A DNA stretch of 14,263 bases from JANNGZ01 sp031404155 (GCA_031404155.1 JANNGZ010000097.1:1-14263), one strand, 5' to 3'; shown: positions 1 through 7,839, counted from the stretch's first letter. Numbers and translations are program-made. Notes: generated by a model not told the origin, from the sequence alone.

Positions 1-28
1 CGCCAGATCGCGACAGCCGCGCCAGCAT
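1..28 (-). CDS. possible 5' end of a gene leaving the window (partial)
   Basis: An ATG on the minus strand at 26-28 opens nine codons (MLARLSRSG) that reach the window edge without a stop. It lies 43 nt downstream of the oxyR stop on the same strand. In related Burkholderiales a ubiA gene often follows oxyR, which is the only reason to suspect a real start here. No clear Shine-Dalgarno sequence precedes it and nine codons cannot identify a family. Treat it as a placeholder. Confidence 0.22.
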
Positions 29-71
29 CTTCGGGGCGGGTGGTTGAGGGCAGTGTGTTGGCGCAGTCGCT

Positions 72-992
72 TCACGACAGTCGCGTCACACCCTTCAACT
101 CACACGCATACACCGCATTGCGCAGCGCCGCGATGGCTTCGTAGCGGGTGAAGCTGCGCCGCCAGGCCAGCACCACGCGGCGGGTGGGTGCCGGCTTGTC
201 GAACGGGATGTACTTCACATGCGGCTGCGGGTCGGTGGGCACCGACAGGCGCGGCACCACGGTCACGCCCATGCCCGAGGCCACCATGTGTTTGATGGTC
301 TCCAGCGACGAGCCCTCGAAGCTCTTGCGGATGCCGTCTGCACCGGCGGAGAAGCGCGCGAACTCCGGGCAGACCTCCAACACCTGGTCGCGAAAACAAT
401 GCCCGGCACCGAGCAGCAGCATCGTCTCGCGCTTCAATTCTTCGGCGCTGATGCTCTTGCGCTTGGCCAGCGGGTGCGCCTTGGGCACCGCGGCGAGAAA
501 CGGCTCGTCGTAGAGCGGCGCGACCGCCAGGCCGCTGTCGGGAAACGGCTCGGCCATCACCGCGCAATCGAGCTCGCCGGTACGCAGCATGTCGAGCAGC
601 TTGACGGTGAAGTTCTCCTGCAGCATCAGCGGCATCTGCGGGGTGTGCTCGATCACCTGGCGCACCAGCGCGGGCAGCAGGTAGGGGCCGATGGTGTAGA
701 TGATGCCCAGCTTCAGCGGCCCGGCCAGCGGGTCCTTGCCGCGCGCTGCAATCTCCTTGATCGCCGCGGCCTGCTCGATCACCTGCTGGGCCTGGCGCAC
801 GATGGCCTCGCCCAGCGGCGTGACGCTGACCTCGCTGCCGCCGCGCTCGAAGATCTTCACGTCGAGTTCGTCCTCGAGCTTCTTGATCGCCACCGACAGC
901 GTCGGCTGCGAAACGAAGCAAGCCTCGGCAGCATGACCGAAATGTTTTTCGCGGGCCACCGCGACGATGTAGCGCAACTCGGTGAGTGTCAT
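72..992 (-). CDS. oxyR: OxyR, LysR-family hydrogen peroxide-sensing regulator
   Basis: This 306-residue LysR-type regulator has an N-terminal winged helix-turn-helix (about 1-60, beginning MTLTELRYIV, with AEACFVSQPTLSVAIKKLE as the recognition region) and a substrate-type regulatory domain from about 91. Cysteines at 199 and 208 sit in GHCFRDQVLEVC. They match the redox disulfide pair of E. coli OxyR in context, spacing and numbering. The family is oxidised by peroxide and then activates catalase, peroxiredoxin and related genes. The frame stays open upstream to 1226, but homology begins at the ATG at 992, and the extra residues look like translated intergenic DNA. No Shine-Dalgarno is visible; a TATCCT hexamer on the minus strand lies 9 nt before the ATG, so a short leader is possible. 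The gene diverges from the lipoprotein gene at 1150. Identification is firm; the start is good. Confidence 0.95.
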   Translation of the reverse strand: MTLTELRYIVAVAREKHFGHAAEACFVSQPTLSVAIKKLEDELDVKIFERGGSEVSVTPLGEAIVRQAQQVIEQAAAIKEIAARGKDPLAGPLKLGIIYTIGPYLLPALVRQVIEHTPQMPLMLQENFTVKLLDMLRTGELDCAVMAEPFPDSGLAVAPLYDEPFLAAVPKAHPLAKRKSISAEELKRETMLLLGAGHCFRDQVLEVCPEFARFSAGADGIRKSFEGSSLETIKHMVASGMGVTVVPRLSVPTDPQPHVKYIPFDKPAPTRRVVLAWRRSFTRYEAIAALRNAVYACELKGVTRLS

Positions 993-1049
993 GGCCGGGG
1001 GAGGATATCGCAGGGGTCGTGGCGCGAGCGGTCTCGCGCCGCGCGCCAC

Positions 1050-1072
1050 CGGGTACCGGCTGCCGGTACCCG
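1050..1072. promoter_or_regulatory. perfect 10-bp inverted repeat between oxyR and the lipoprotein gene
   Basis: Arms CGGGTACCGG (1050-1059) and CCGGTACCCG (1063-1072) are exact reverse complements around the 3-nt centre CTG. The repeat lies inside the 157-bp divergent intergenic region, 57 bp from the oxyR start and 77 bp from the lipoprotein start. It could be an operator for a dimeric regulator or a hairpin in either leader. It does not resemble the ATAG-spaced OxyR operator. There is no T-tract to suggest a terminator. Confidence 0.45.
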
Positions 1073-1149
1073 CGCGGTCCGCGCTTGCGGCGGCGTGGCC
1101 GCTGCGCTCAAGTCCGGCTCGCGGCATGTGCCGTGAACCGAAGGTGTTT

Positions 1150-1599
1150 ATGAGTCGAAGCCTGCTTGTTGCTGCACTTGCGTTGTCGCTGTCGGCCTGT
1201 GTGGTGGTGCCGGTGGACCCGCGCACCGGCCAACCGGTGCACGCCTATCCGGGGCACGCACCGGTGGCGGTGCTGCCGGCACCCGTGCCGCCCGCGGCCA
1301 GCGTGCTCACCGCGCGCCTGTACCCGCTGAACGACCTGGCGCACCGCGCCGGCCTGCTCAGCGCGGTGATCGTGGACCACCACAGCGGCCGCGGCAGCAT
1401 CTCGCTCGGTTACCTCGGCGACACCCTGCAAGGTGAGGCCACGCGGGTCGACGGCCCGGGCCGGCGCGGCATTGCCAACGCCACCGGCGCGCGCGGGGTG
1501 AGCGCGCAGTGCAACTACCTGATCACCGGCAACGGCATGGGCACCGGCTCGTGCAGCTTCTCCGACGGTGCGCAGTACCGGCTGCACTTCGGCGGCTAG
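1150..1599 (+). CDS. small predicted lipoprotein of unknown function
   Basis: This 149-residue protein has a classical lipoprotein signal peptide: MSRSLL, a hydrophobic core, then lipobox LSAC with Cys17 as the expected acylated residue. A Pro/Ala-rich linker (about 20-50) follows. The C-terminal domain (about 55-149) is rich in Gly and short beta-like stretches and holds two cysteines (121 and 135) that could form a periplasmic disulfide. No Asp follows Cys17 (the next residues are VVVP), so export to the outer membrane is likelier than inner-membrane retention. The ATG at 1150 is chosen because AAGG lies 5 nt upstream and the signal peptide starts there; the in-frame ATG at 1126 would add eight polar residues. 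I do not recognise a named family. It separates oxyR from recG, which are often neighbours in this order. Confidence 0.75.
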   Translation: MSRSLLVAALALSLSACVVVPVDPRTGQPVHAYPGHAPVAVLPAPVPPAASVLTARLYPLNDLAHRAGLLSAVIVDHHSGRGSISLGYLGDTLQGEATRVDGPGRRGIANATGARGVSAQCNYLITGNGMGTGSCSFSDGAQYRLHFGG

Positions 1600-1795
1600 A
1601 CATTGCGGCGGCGCGGCGGCCTTGGGGGTCTTCGAAAAGAAGGACGTTTTAGAACGCTTCAGACCCGGTTTCAGGACATTTGGGCGGTGGGCAACGATAG
1701 TGAAATCACGTCGCCGCCCACCAGCGTCTGACGCCAGCGAAAGGCAGTCGCCGACGCTGAACCTCAGGCCTCAAAGCCCACCTTGGAGATCGATC

Positions 1796-2266
1796 ATGAA
1801 CAAGCCCGCCGCCACCGTCTTCGTCTGCACCGCACTGGCCTTCTCGGCCTTCGGTGTTTTCGTCGCCTCCCCCGCCGTTGCGCAGGAAGCCACCTTCTTC
1901 GCCGACGACATGCACGACCTGCGCGCCCAGATGGCGCAAGCCTCGGCGCAGCCCGCCGGCGTGTCGAGCACCCAGCAGGTGGTGGTGATCGGCCGCCGCC
2001 AGACCACGCGCGACGAAGTCATGGCACAGGTCGCCCAAGCCATCGCCGACGGCACGCTCGACCGCAGCGGCGAAGTCAGCCTCGTGGCCGCCGCTTCGTC
2101 GAACAGCAAGCTCACCCGCGCTGACGTGCTGGCCGAAGTGGCGCAGGCGAAGGCCGAAGGCCGCTACGACGCCAGCGGCGAACATTGGATCGGCCATGAC
2201 CATGGTGGCCGCGACCCGCGTATGGCACTGGCCGCCGCCCCGTCGCTGAAACTGGCGGCACGTTGA
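1796..2266 (+). CDS. exported DUF4148-domain protein
   Basis: This 156-residue protein has an N-terminal signal peptide with a likely type I cleavage after AVA at residue 29. The mature part holds two related segments: TTRDEVMAQVAQAIADGTLD (about 70-89) and LTRADVLAEVAQAKAEGRYD (about 106-125), each followed by a Ser-Gly-Glu (directly in the first, one residue later in the second). The LTRADVLAEVAQAKAEG pattern is typical of DUF4148, a short module of unknown function found in exported proteins of Burkholderiales, often in many paralogues. A GGAG Shine-Dalgarno (1785-1788) lies 7 nt before the ATG, which fixes the start. The gene runs convergently into recG. Two adjacent modules in one protein suggest internal duplication. 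Periplasmic location is inferred from the signal peptide. Confidence 0.85.
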   Translation: MNKPAATVFVCTALAFSAFGVFVASPAVAQEATFFADDMHDLRAQMAQASAQPAGVSSTQQVVVIGRRQTTRDEVMAQVAQAIADGTLDRSGEVSLVAAASSNSKLTRADVLAEVAQAKAEGRYDASGEHWIGHDHGGRDPRMALAAAPSLKLAAR

Positions 2267-2276
2267 GCCGCGGTGC

Positions 2277-2300
2277 GCGGTGGCCGGACGCGGCCACCGC
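2277..2300. terminator. GC-rich hairpin between convergent DUF4148 gene and recG
   Basis: GCGGTGGCCG (2277-2286) and CGGCCACCGC (2291-2300) are perfect 10-bp arms around the loop GACG. The hairpin sits in the 48-bp gap between two convergent stop codons, where a bidirectional terminator is expected. Neither side has a T-tract, so it may act as a transcript-end stabiliser or need Rho. Confidence 0.6.
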
Positions 2301-2314
2301 ACCCCTGATCACCC

Positions 2315-4585
2315 TCATGCCCGACTGAAGTCGCTGCGCCCGCCGAGCCACCGCGCCACATGCGCGGCAGCCCGTTCGGGATGTTCGGCCAGCAGCTGCG
2401 GCGCCACCCGGCGCGCCTGCACCAGCAGTTCACCGTCCCCGTTCAAGTCGGCAAACCGCAGCAGTGCGTCGCCGCTTTGACGCGCACCGAGAAACTCCCC
2501 CGGGCCGCGAATTTCCAGGTCGCGCCGCGCAATCTCGAAACCGTCGTTGGTTTCGGTCATCGCCTTCAGCCGCGCCTTGGCGGTGGCCGACAGCGGCGGC
2601 GTGAACAGCAGCACGCAGACACTCGCCGCGGCGCCGCGCCCGACCCGCCCGCGCAGCTGGTGCAGCTGCGCCAGGCCAAAACGCTCGGCATGTTCCACCA
2701 CCATCAGGCTGGCGTTGGGCACGTCGACACCGACCTCGATCACCGTGGTGGCCACCAGCAGCGGCATCTGCCCGCCGCTGAAGCGCGACATCACCGCCGC
2801 CTTCTCCGCCGCCGGCATGCGCCCGTGCAGCAGGCCGACCATGCGCCCGGGTAGCGCGGCACAGAGCTGGCGGTGGGTTTCGGTGGCGTTCTGCAAATCC
2901 AGGTGTTCGCTCTCGTCGACCAGCGGGCAAACCCAGTACACCTGCCGGCCCTCGGCCACCGCGTCGCGGATGCGCTCGACCACCGCGTTGCGCCGGCTGT
3001 CGGCAAACAGGCGCGTGGCCACCGGTGTGCGCCCGGGTGGCAGCTCGTCGATGGTGCTCACATCGAGGTCGGCGAAGTAGCTCATCGCCAGGGTGCGCGG
3101 AATCGGCGTCGCGCTCATCATCAGCAGGTGGGGGTCGAGCCTGCTGCGGTTGTCGGCCTGGCTTGGGGGGCTCGGGCCCGCGCCACCGGTGTCGCCACTC
3201 GGCTCCCGATCCGAGCCGTCGCGCTCGACCAGTTTGTTGCGCAGCTGAAGTCGTTGCGCCACCCCAAAGCGGTGCTGCTCGTCGACCACCGCGAGGCCCA
3301 GCCTGGCGAACACCACGTCGTCCTGGATCACCGCGTGGGTACCCACCACCAACATCGCCTCGCCGCTGGCCACCTGCTCGACCATGCGTTTGCGCTCGCG
3401 GCCCTTGCGGCTGCCGCTGAGCCAGGCCACGGTGACCCCGAGCGGCTCGAGCCAGTGGATCAGCTTGCGGAAATGCTGCTCGGCGAGGATTTCGGTCGGC
3501 GCCATCAGCGCACATTGCCAGCCGGCGTCGATTGCGGTGGTGGCCGCCAGTGCCGCCACCACCGTCTTGCCCGAGCCGACGTCGCCTTGCAGCAAGCGGT
3601 GCATCGGCCGCGGTGCGGCGATGTCCTGGGCGATCTCGCGGCCGACCCGCTGCTGCGCGCCGGTGAGCGCAAACGGCAGCCTGGCCAGCAGCTTGTCGTG
3701 CAAGGCGCCGCGGCGCGGCCGCAACGCCGGGGCACGCAACAAGGAGCGTTCGTGCTGCGCCAAGGCCCGCGACAACTGCTGCGCGAGCAGCTCGTCGAAC
3801 TTCACCCGCAACCAGGCCGGGTGGCTGTGCTCGGCCAGCGCTTGCAGCGACACGCCGGGGGCCGGGTGGTGCAGCACCGCCAGCGCCGCGCGCAGCGTGG
3901 GCAGGCCGCTGGGCAGCGCAGCAGCGGGCAGGAGTTCATCCAGCGGCGCGCGCATCAAGGCCGACTCGATCGCCTTGCGCAGGTAGGCTTGCGGCAGCTG
4001 CGCGCTGGTGGGGTAGACCGGGGTCAGCACGCTGGCCAGCGGGGTGCCTTCGGCCACCACCTTGAAGCTCGGGTGCACCATCTCGCGGCCGAGAAAACCA
4101 CCCCGCACCTCGCCGCGCACCCGCACCCGCGCGCCTTCGCGCAGCGACTTCTGGTGCGAAGGGTAGAAGTGCAAGAAGCGCAGCACCAGCTCTTCGCGCG
4201 GGTGCTCGGCGTCCGCAAGGCGCACCACGAGTTGCCGGCGCGAACGGGTTTCCACCCGTGCGTCGCGCACCACACCTTCCACCTGCACCGTTTCGCCTTC
4301 ACGCGCCTGCCCGATCGGCACAACGCGGGTCTCGTCCTCGTAGCGCAGCGGCAGGTGCAACGCGAGGTCGATGTCGCGGGTGAGCCCCAGCTTCTTCAAC
4401 GCGCGTGCCGGGCCCGACTCGGCCGGTTTCGGCGCCGGTGCCGCAGCGGGCGCCGGTGTGGCCGGCGACGGGGATGGCGACGTCGCTGCGGGGGTGGGTG
4501 AGGCCGCCGCCGCAGCACCCGCCGGGCCCGCGCGAGGCGCGAGGCGCGGGCGGGTGGCGGCGGTGGTCGGTGGCTTGGCGGCCAT
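2315..4585 (-). CDS. recG: ATP-dependent DNA helicase RecG
   Basis: This is the superfamily 2 helicase that remodels stalled forks and Holliday junctions. An OB-fold wedge-like region spans about 60-190. Helicase motifs follow in order: Walker A GDVGSGKT (334-341), DEQH box in VVDEQHRFG (433-441), motif III SATPIPRT (491-498), TTVIEVGVDVP (613-623), and motif VI QLRGRVGR (643-650). The C-terminal TRG-type region includes GPGEFLGARQSG. Length is 756 residues against about 690 for the family. The excess is an Ala/Pro-rich N-terminal stretch (about 1-58) and a polar Gly/Ser/Pro insert (about 455-482) between the DEQH box and motif III. The ATG at 4585 has no clear Shine-Dalgarno; minus-strand GAGAAT lies 5 nt upstream, so a leaderless start is possible. 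No internal Met lies within the low-complexity leader, so a shorter protein would need an alternative start codon. Confidence 0.95.
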   Translation of the reverse strand: MAAKPPTTAATRPRLAPRAGPAGAAAAASPTPAATSPSPSPATPAPAAAPAPKPAESGPARALKKLGLTRDIDLALHLPLRYEDETRVVPIGQAREGETVQVEGVVRDARVETRSRRQLVVRLADAEHPREELVLRFLHFYPSHQKSLREGARVRVRGEVRGGFLGREMVHPSFKVVAEGTPLASVLTPVYPTSAQLPQAYLRKAIESALMRAPLDELLPAAALPSGLPTLRAALAVLHHPAPGVSLQALAEHSHPAWLRVKFDELLAQQLSRALAQHERSLLRAPALRPRRGALHDKLLARLPFALTGAQQRVGREIAQDIAAPRPMHRLLQGDVGSGKTVVAALAATTAIDAGWQCALMAPTEILAEQHFRKLIHWLEPLGVTVAWLSGSRKGRERKRMVEQVASGEAMLVVGTHAVIQDDVVFARLGLAVVDEQHRFGVAQRLQLRNKLVERDGSDREPSGDTGGAGPSPPSQADNRSRLDPHLLMMSATPIPRTLAMSYFADLDVSTIDELPPGRTPVATRLFADSRRNAVVERIRDAVAEGRQVYWVCPLVDESEHLDLQNATETHRQLCAALPGRMVGLLHGRMPAAEKAAVMSRFSGGQMPLLVATTVIEVGVDVPNASLMVVEHAERFGLAQLHQLRGRVGRGAAASVCVLLFTPPLSATAKARLKAMTETNDGFEIARRDLEIRGPGEFLGARQSGDALLRFADLNGDGELLVQARRVAPQLLAEHPERAAAHVARWLGGRSDFSRA

Positions 4586-4818
4586 GCCCGATTCTCACCG
4601 CCGCCGCGGCAACGCAGCCGCGTGCGCCATTTCACGCCGCTGTGGCGCCACGGTTTGCCAGGCGCGGTGGATGTCGCGCCGCCGCAATTTGCAGTACCCG
4701 CCGCTGACGTGGCGTTACCGCCGCAGACGCAGACGCGACGACAATCGTGGGGCGCTGCAGTTCAGCGTGTTGTTCTCACCGAAACCACGGCCCTTACTTG
4801 AAGCACCCGCACCCCGCC

Positions 4819-4950
4819 ATGCAACTTATCGTTCGTTCCCTCGTCTGCCTGCTGATTGTTCTTGGCACCAGCGCCGCGTTTGCCTGGCTGTGGGACCAGA
4901 ACGACGCGCCCCAGCAGCCCAACACGCCGGCGCAACAAGGCTCGCGCTGA
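4819..4950 (+). CDS. small single-pass membrane protein (hypothetical)
   Basis: This 43-residue ORF has one strong hydrophobic segment, roughly LIVRSLVCLLIVLGTSAAFA (3-22), followed by a short aromatic patch and a polar, Gln/Pro-rich tail ending in QQGSR. It could be a small inner-membrane protein with a periplasmic tail or an uncleaved signal-like peptide. The ATG at 4819 has no good ribosome-binding site. A GTG at 4747 in the same frame would add 24 residues of unlikely composition (Cys- and His-rich). It lies between the divergent recG start and queA, on the queA strand, 102 nt before queA. No family is recognised. It is called because a clean transmembrane segment plus polar tail is uncommon by chance in GC-rich intergenic DNA. 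Confidence 0.45.
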   Translation: MQLIVRSLVCLLIVLGTSAAFAWLWDQNDAPQQPNTPAQQGSR

Positions 4951-5052
4951 TCGGGCTGGCCGCTGCGAAGGCCAAGGCGCCGAGGGCGCCCACAATGTGG
5001 GTGGAACCATTGGCCCGACAACTTCTCCGACAGGCCGGTCCAGCCTGAAGCG

Positions 5053-6120
5053 ATGCCCCTGCCCCAGAACCCCGAAGCGAAGCCCGACCTGCGTGTCGCC
5101 GACTTCGATTACACCCTCCCGCCCGAGCTGATCGCGCAGCATCCGGCCGCCGAACGCACCGCCTCGCGCCTGCTCGACGGCCGCGGCCGCCTGCCGGTGG
5201 ACCGCCAGTTCCGCGATTTGCCCACCTTGCTCGAACCCGGCGACCTGCTGGTCTGCAACGACACGCGGGTGATCAAGGCGCGGCTTTACGGCCGCAAGGA
5301 TTCCGGCGGTGCGGTGCAGGCGCTGGTCGAGAGGGTGCTGCCCGGCCACGAGGTGCATGCGCATCTGCGCGCGAGCAAGCCGCCGCGGCCGGGCAGCCGG
5401 ATCCAGTTTGCCGACGGTGCCTTCGAAGCCGAAGTGCTCGGCCGCTGCGGGCCGGGCGACGCGCTGTTCCACCTGCGGTTTGGCGCCGACCCGCTGTTGC
5501 TGCTCGAACGCCATGGCCATGTGCCGCTGCCGCCGTACATCAGCCATGCCGACGAAGCCGAAGACGAAGCGCGCTACCAGACGGTGTTCGCGCGCCGTCC
5601 CGGCGCGGTGGCCGCACCCACCGCATCGCTGCATTTCGACGAGGCGCTGCTCGACGTGCTGCGGCTTCGCGGGGTCGGCATCGCGAACATCACCTTGCAT
5701 GTCGGCGCCGGCACCTTCCAGCCGGTGCGTGGGGAAACGCTGGCCGAGCACCGCATGCACAGCGAGTGGTACGAGGTGAGCGAAGCCACGGTGGCCACGA
5801 TCGAGGCCACCCGCGCCGCCGGCGGGCGCATCGTGAGCGCCGGCACCACGGCCTTGCGCGCGCTGGAGTCCGCGGCGCTCGGCGGGGCGCTGCGCGCGGG
5901 TGCGGGGGAGACCGACCTCTTCATCACCCCGGGCTTCAAGTTCCGCGTTGTCGACCGCTTGCTCACCAACTTTCACCTGCCGCGCAGCACCTTGCTGATG
6001 TTGGTCAGCGCCTTTGCCGGCCACGCCCACGCGATGGCGCTGTACCGCCACGCGGTGGAGGCACGCTACCGCTTCTTCAGCTACGGCGACGCGATGCTGC
6101 TCGACCGCACCGGCCTGTGA
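5053..6120 (+). CDS. queA: tRNA preQ1(34) S-adenosylmethionine ribosyltransferase-isomerase QueA
   Basis: QueA transfers and isomerises the ribosyl group of S-adenosylmethionine onto preQ1 in the tRNA wobble position to give epoxyqueuosine. The 355-residue sequence shows the family signatures in order: DFDYTLPPELIAQHPAAER (17-35), NDTRVIKARLYG (69-80), PLPPYI (158-163), RYQTVFA (174-180), AAPTASLHF (187-195), HVGAGTFQPV (216-225), GTTALRALE (264-272), and TNFHLPRSTLLMLV (305-318) near the end. Length is normal. The ATG at 5053 puts the conserved DFDY block at 17-20, as usual; a GAAG just before it is too close to be a good Shine-Dalgarno. It is followed after 33 nt by tgt, the preceding enzyme of the same pathway. 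An operon is likely. Confidence 0.96.
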   Translation: MPLPQNPEAKPDLRVADFDYTLPPELIAQHPAAERTASRLLDGRGRLPVDRQFRDLPTLLEPGDLLVCNDTRVIKARLYGRKDSGGAVQALVERVLPGHEVHAHLRASKPPRPGSRIQFADGAFEAEVLGRCGPGDALFHLRFGADPLLLLERHGHVPLPPYISHADEAEDEARYQTVFARRPGAVAAPTASLHFDEALLDVLRLRGVGIANITLHVGAGTFQPVRGETLAEHRMHSEWYEVSEATVATIEATRAAGGRIVSAGTTALRALESAALGGALRAGAGETDLFITPGFKFRVVDRLLTNFHLPRSTLLMLVSAFAGHAHAMALYRHAVEARYRFFSYGDAMLLDRTGL

Positions 6121-6153
6121 TCGAAGCCGGGCGCTGCGGCGAGAATCGCGCGC

Positions 6154-7311
6154 ATGCTCACGTTTGAACTGCTGAAGACCGAAGGCCTGGCCCGCCGCGG
6201 CCGCATGACGCTGAACCACGGTGTCGTCGAAACACCGGTGTTCATGCCGGTGGGCACCTACGGCACCGTGAAGGGGGTGCTGCCGCGCTCGCTGCACGAG
6301 ATGGGGGCGCAGATCATCCTGGGCAACACCTTCCACCTCTGGCTGCGCCCGGGGCTGGAGGTGCTCGCACAGTTCGGTGGCCTGCACCGCTTCGAGGGCT
6401 GGCAAAAGCCGATGCTCACCGACAGCGGGGGCTTCCAGGTCTGGAGCCTAGGCGAGATGCGCAAGATCTCGGAGGAGGGTGTCAAGTTCGCTTCTCCGGT
6501 CAACGGCGACAAGCTCTTCCTCACACCCGAGATCAGCATGCAGATCCAGGGCGTGCTCAACGCTGACATCGTGATGCAGTTCGACGAGTGCACGCCCCAC
6601 GAATCGGGTGGGCAGCTCACCACCGAAGCGCAGGCGCGCGCGTCGATGGAGTTGAGCCTGCGCTGGGCGCTGCGCTGCAAGGCCGAGTTCGCGCGCCTGG
6701 CAAACCCGAACGCGCTCTTCGGCATCGTGCAGGGCGGCATGTTCGAGCCGCTGCGCCAGGCTTCGATCGACGCGCTGGTCGAGATGGACTTCCCCGGCTA
6801 TGCCGTGGGTGGGGTGAGCGTCGGTGAGCCCAAGGAGGCGATGCGGCGCATCGTCGCGCACACGCCGCAACGCCTGCCCGCCCACAAGCCGCGTTACCTG
6901 ATGGGGGTGGGCACGCCGGAAGACCTGGTGGACGGTGTGGCCCAGGGCGTGGACATGTTCGACTGCGTGATGCCGACCCGCAATGCCCGCAACGGCCATC
7001 TCTTCTCCCGCTTCGGCGATCTGAAAATTCGCAACGCGCGTCACAAGGGCGACCAGCGGCCGGTGGATCCCTCCTGCACCTGTTATGCCTGTGCCGGCGG
7101 CGACGAGAGCCTCGCGGGCACCGGCGGCTTCAGCCGCGCCTACCTGCACCACCTGGACCGCTGCGGCGAGATGTTGGGCCCGATGCTGGCGAGCATCCAC
7201 AACCTGCACTACTACCTGAACCTGATGCGGGAGATGCGCGACGCGCTCGACACCGGGCGCTTCGAGGCTTGGCGGATCCAGTTCGCGGCCGACCGCGCGC
7301 AGGGCGTGTGA
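6154..7311 (+). CDS. tgt: tRNA-guanine(34) transglycosylase Tgt
   Basis: Tgt exchanges guanine-34 for preQ1 in tRNAs with GUN anticodons, the step before QueA. The 385-residue TIM-barrel protein carries the general acid Asp90 in TDSGGFQVWSLG, the substrate region MQFDECTP (141-148), FGIVQGG (189-195), YLMGVGTPEDL (248-258), and the nucleophile Asp270 in MFDCVMPTRNARNGHLF. Zinc ligands are Cys308, Cys310, Cys313 and His349 (SIHNLHYY). About ten extra residues (AGGDESLAGTGG after Cys313) lengthen the zinc loop compared with E. coli Tgt. The start has no Shine-Dalgarno; GAGAAT lies 7 nt upstream (6141-6146). The stop overlaps the ATG of the next gene (TGATG). The secretion genes yajC-secDF, frequent downstream neighbours, are absent here. 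Confidence 0.96.
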   Translation: MLTFELLKTEGLARRGRMTLNHGVVETPVFMPVGTYGTVKGVLPRSLHEMGAQIILGNTFHLWLRPGLEVLAQFGGLHRFEGWQKPMLTDSGGFQVWSLGEMRKISEEGVKFASPVNGDKLFLTPEISMQIQGVLNADIVMQFDECTPHESGGQLTTEAQARASMELSLRWALRCKAEFARLANPNALFGIVQGGMFEPLRQASIDALVEMDFPGYAVGGVSVGEPKEAMRRIVAHTPQRLPAHKPRYLMGVGTPEDLVDGVAQGVDMFDCVMPTRNARNGHLFSRFGDLKIRNARHKGDQRPVDPSCTCYACAGGDESLAGTGGFSRAYLHHLDRCGEMLGPMLASIHNLHYYLNLMREMRDALDTGRFEAWRIQFAADRAQGV

Positions 7312-7835
7312 TGGACGCACAGCCGAGCCGCTGGCAACGGGCGGCAAGCCTGCTCGGCCTGTGGCTGCGCCGGGCGCTGAGCCTGCCCGTGGCCCTGCTG
7401 GTGGTGTTCTGGGAGTGGGGTTGGGAGCCGCTTCAACGTGCCTTCGCGCGGCTGGCGCGCTTGCGCGTTCTGCACTGGATCGAGGCACGCATCCGCGCCT
7501 TGCCGCCCTGGGGGGCTTTGATCGTGTTCCTGCTGCCGTCGCTGCTGCTGCTGCCGGTGAAGCTGCTGGCGCTGTGGTTGATCGGCAAAGGCCAGGCGCT
7601 GTTCGGCCTGCTCGTCATCGTGCTCGCCAAGCTGGTGGGCACCGCATTGCTGGCGCGCATCTTCCTGCTCACCCAGCCGGCGCTGATGCGGCTGGCCTGG
7701 TTCGCCGCGCTCTACAACCGCTGGATGCCGTGGAAGGACTCCCTGCTGGCACGTGTGCGTGCCTCGTGGGCCTGGCGTGTCGGGCGGGTGTTCAGGCGCC
7801 GTGCGGTGGCGCATTGGCGGCGCATGTTCGCGTAG
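7311..7835 (+). CDS. polytopic membrane protein of unknown function, coupled to tgt
   Basis: The ATG shares its A with the TGA of tgt (TGATG at 7309-7313), a typical coupled start, so the gene is probably translated from the same mRNA. The 174-residue product has hydrophobic segments at about 22-38, 66-91 and 94-117. Tryptophan- and arginine-rich stretches flank them (HWIEARIRALPPW at 55-67; the tail RVFRRRAVAHWRRMFA at 159-174), suggesting a strongly positive cytoplasmic C-terminus. I see no catalytic motif and do not recognise a named family. GC-rich codon use matches its neighbours. Its job is unknown; coupling to tgt alone does not imply a role in tRNA modification. Confidence 0.8.
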   Translation: MDAQPSRWQRAASLLGLWLRRALSLPVALLVVFWEWGWEPLQRAFARLARLRVLHWIEARIRALPPWGALIVFLLPSLLLLPVKLLALWLIGKGQALFGLLVIVLAKLVGTALLARIFLLTQPALMRLAWFAALYNRWMPWKDSLLARVRASWAWRVGRVFRRRAVAHWRRMFA

Positions 7836-7839
7836 GCGC

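Noticed and set aside
2873..4501. Plus-strand open frame of 542 codons opposite recG
   Set aside because: It is antisense to a gene with all RecG motifs; composition (His, Arg, Gln, Ala, Gly) is typical of shadow frames in GC-rich DNA.
4762..6405. Minus-strand open frame of 547 codons across queA and the start of tgt
   Set aside because: It covers the opposite strand of two firmly identified genes and has shadow-frame composition with no recognisable domain.
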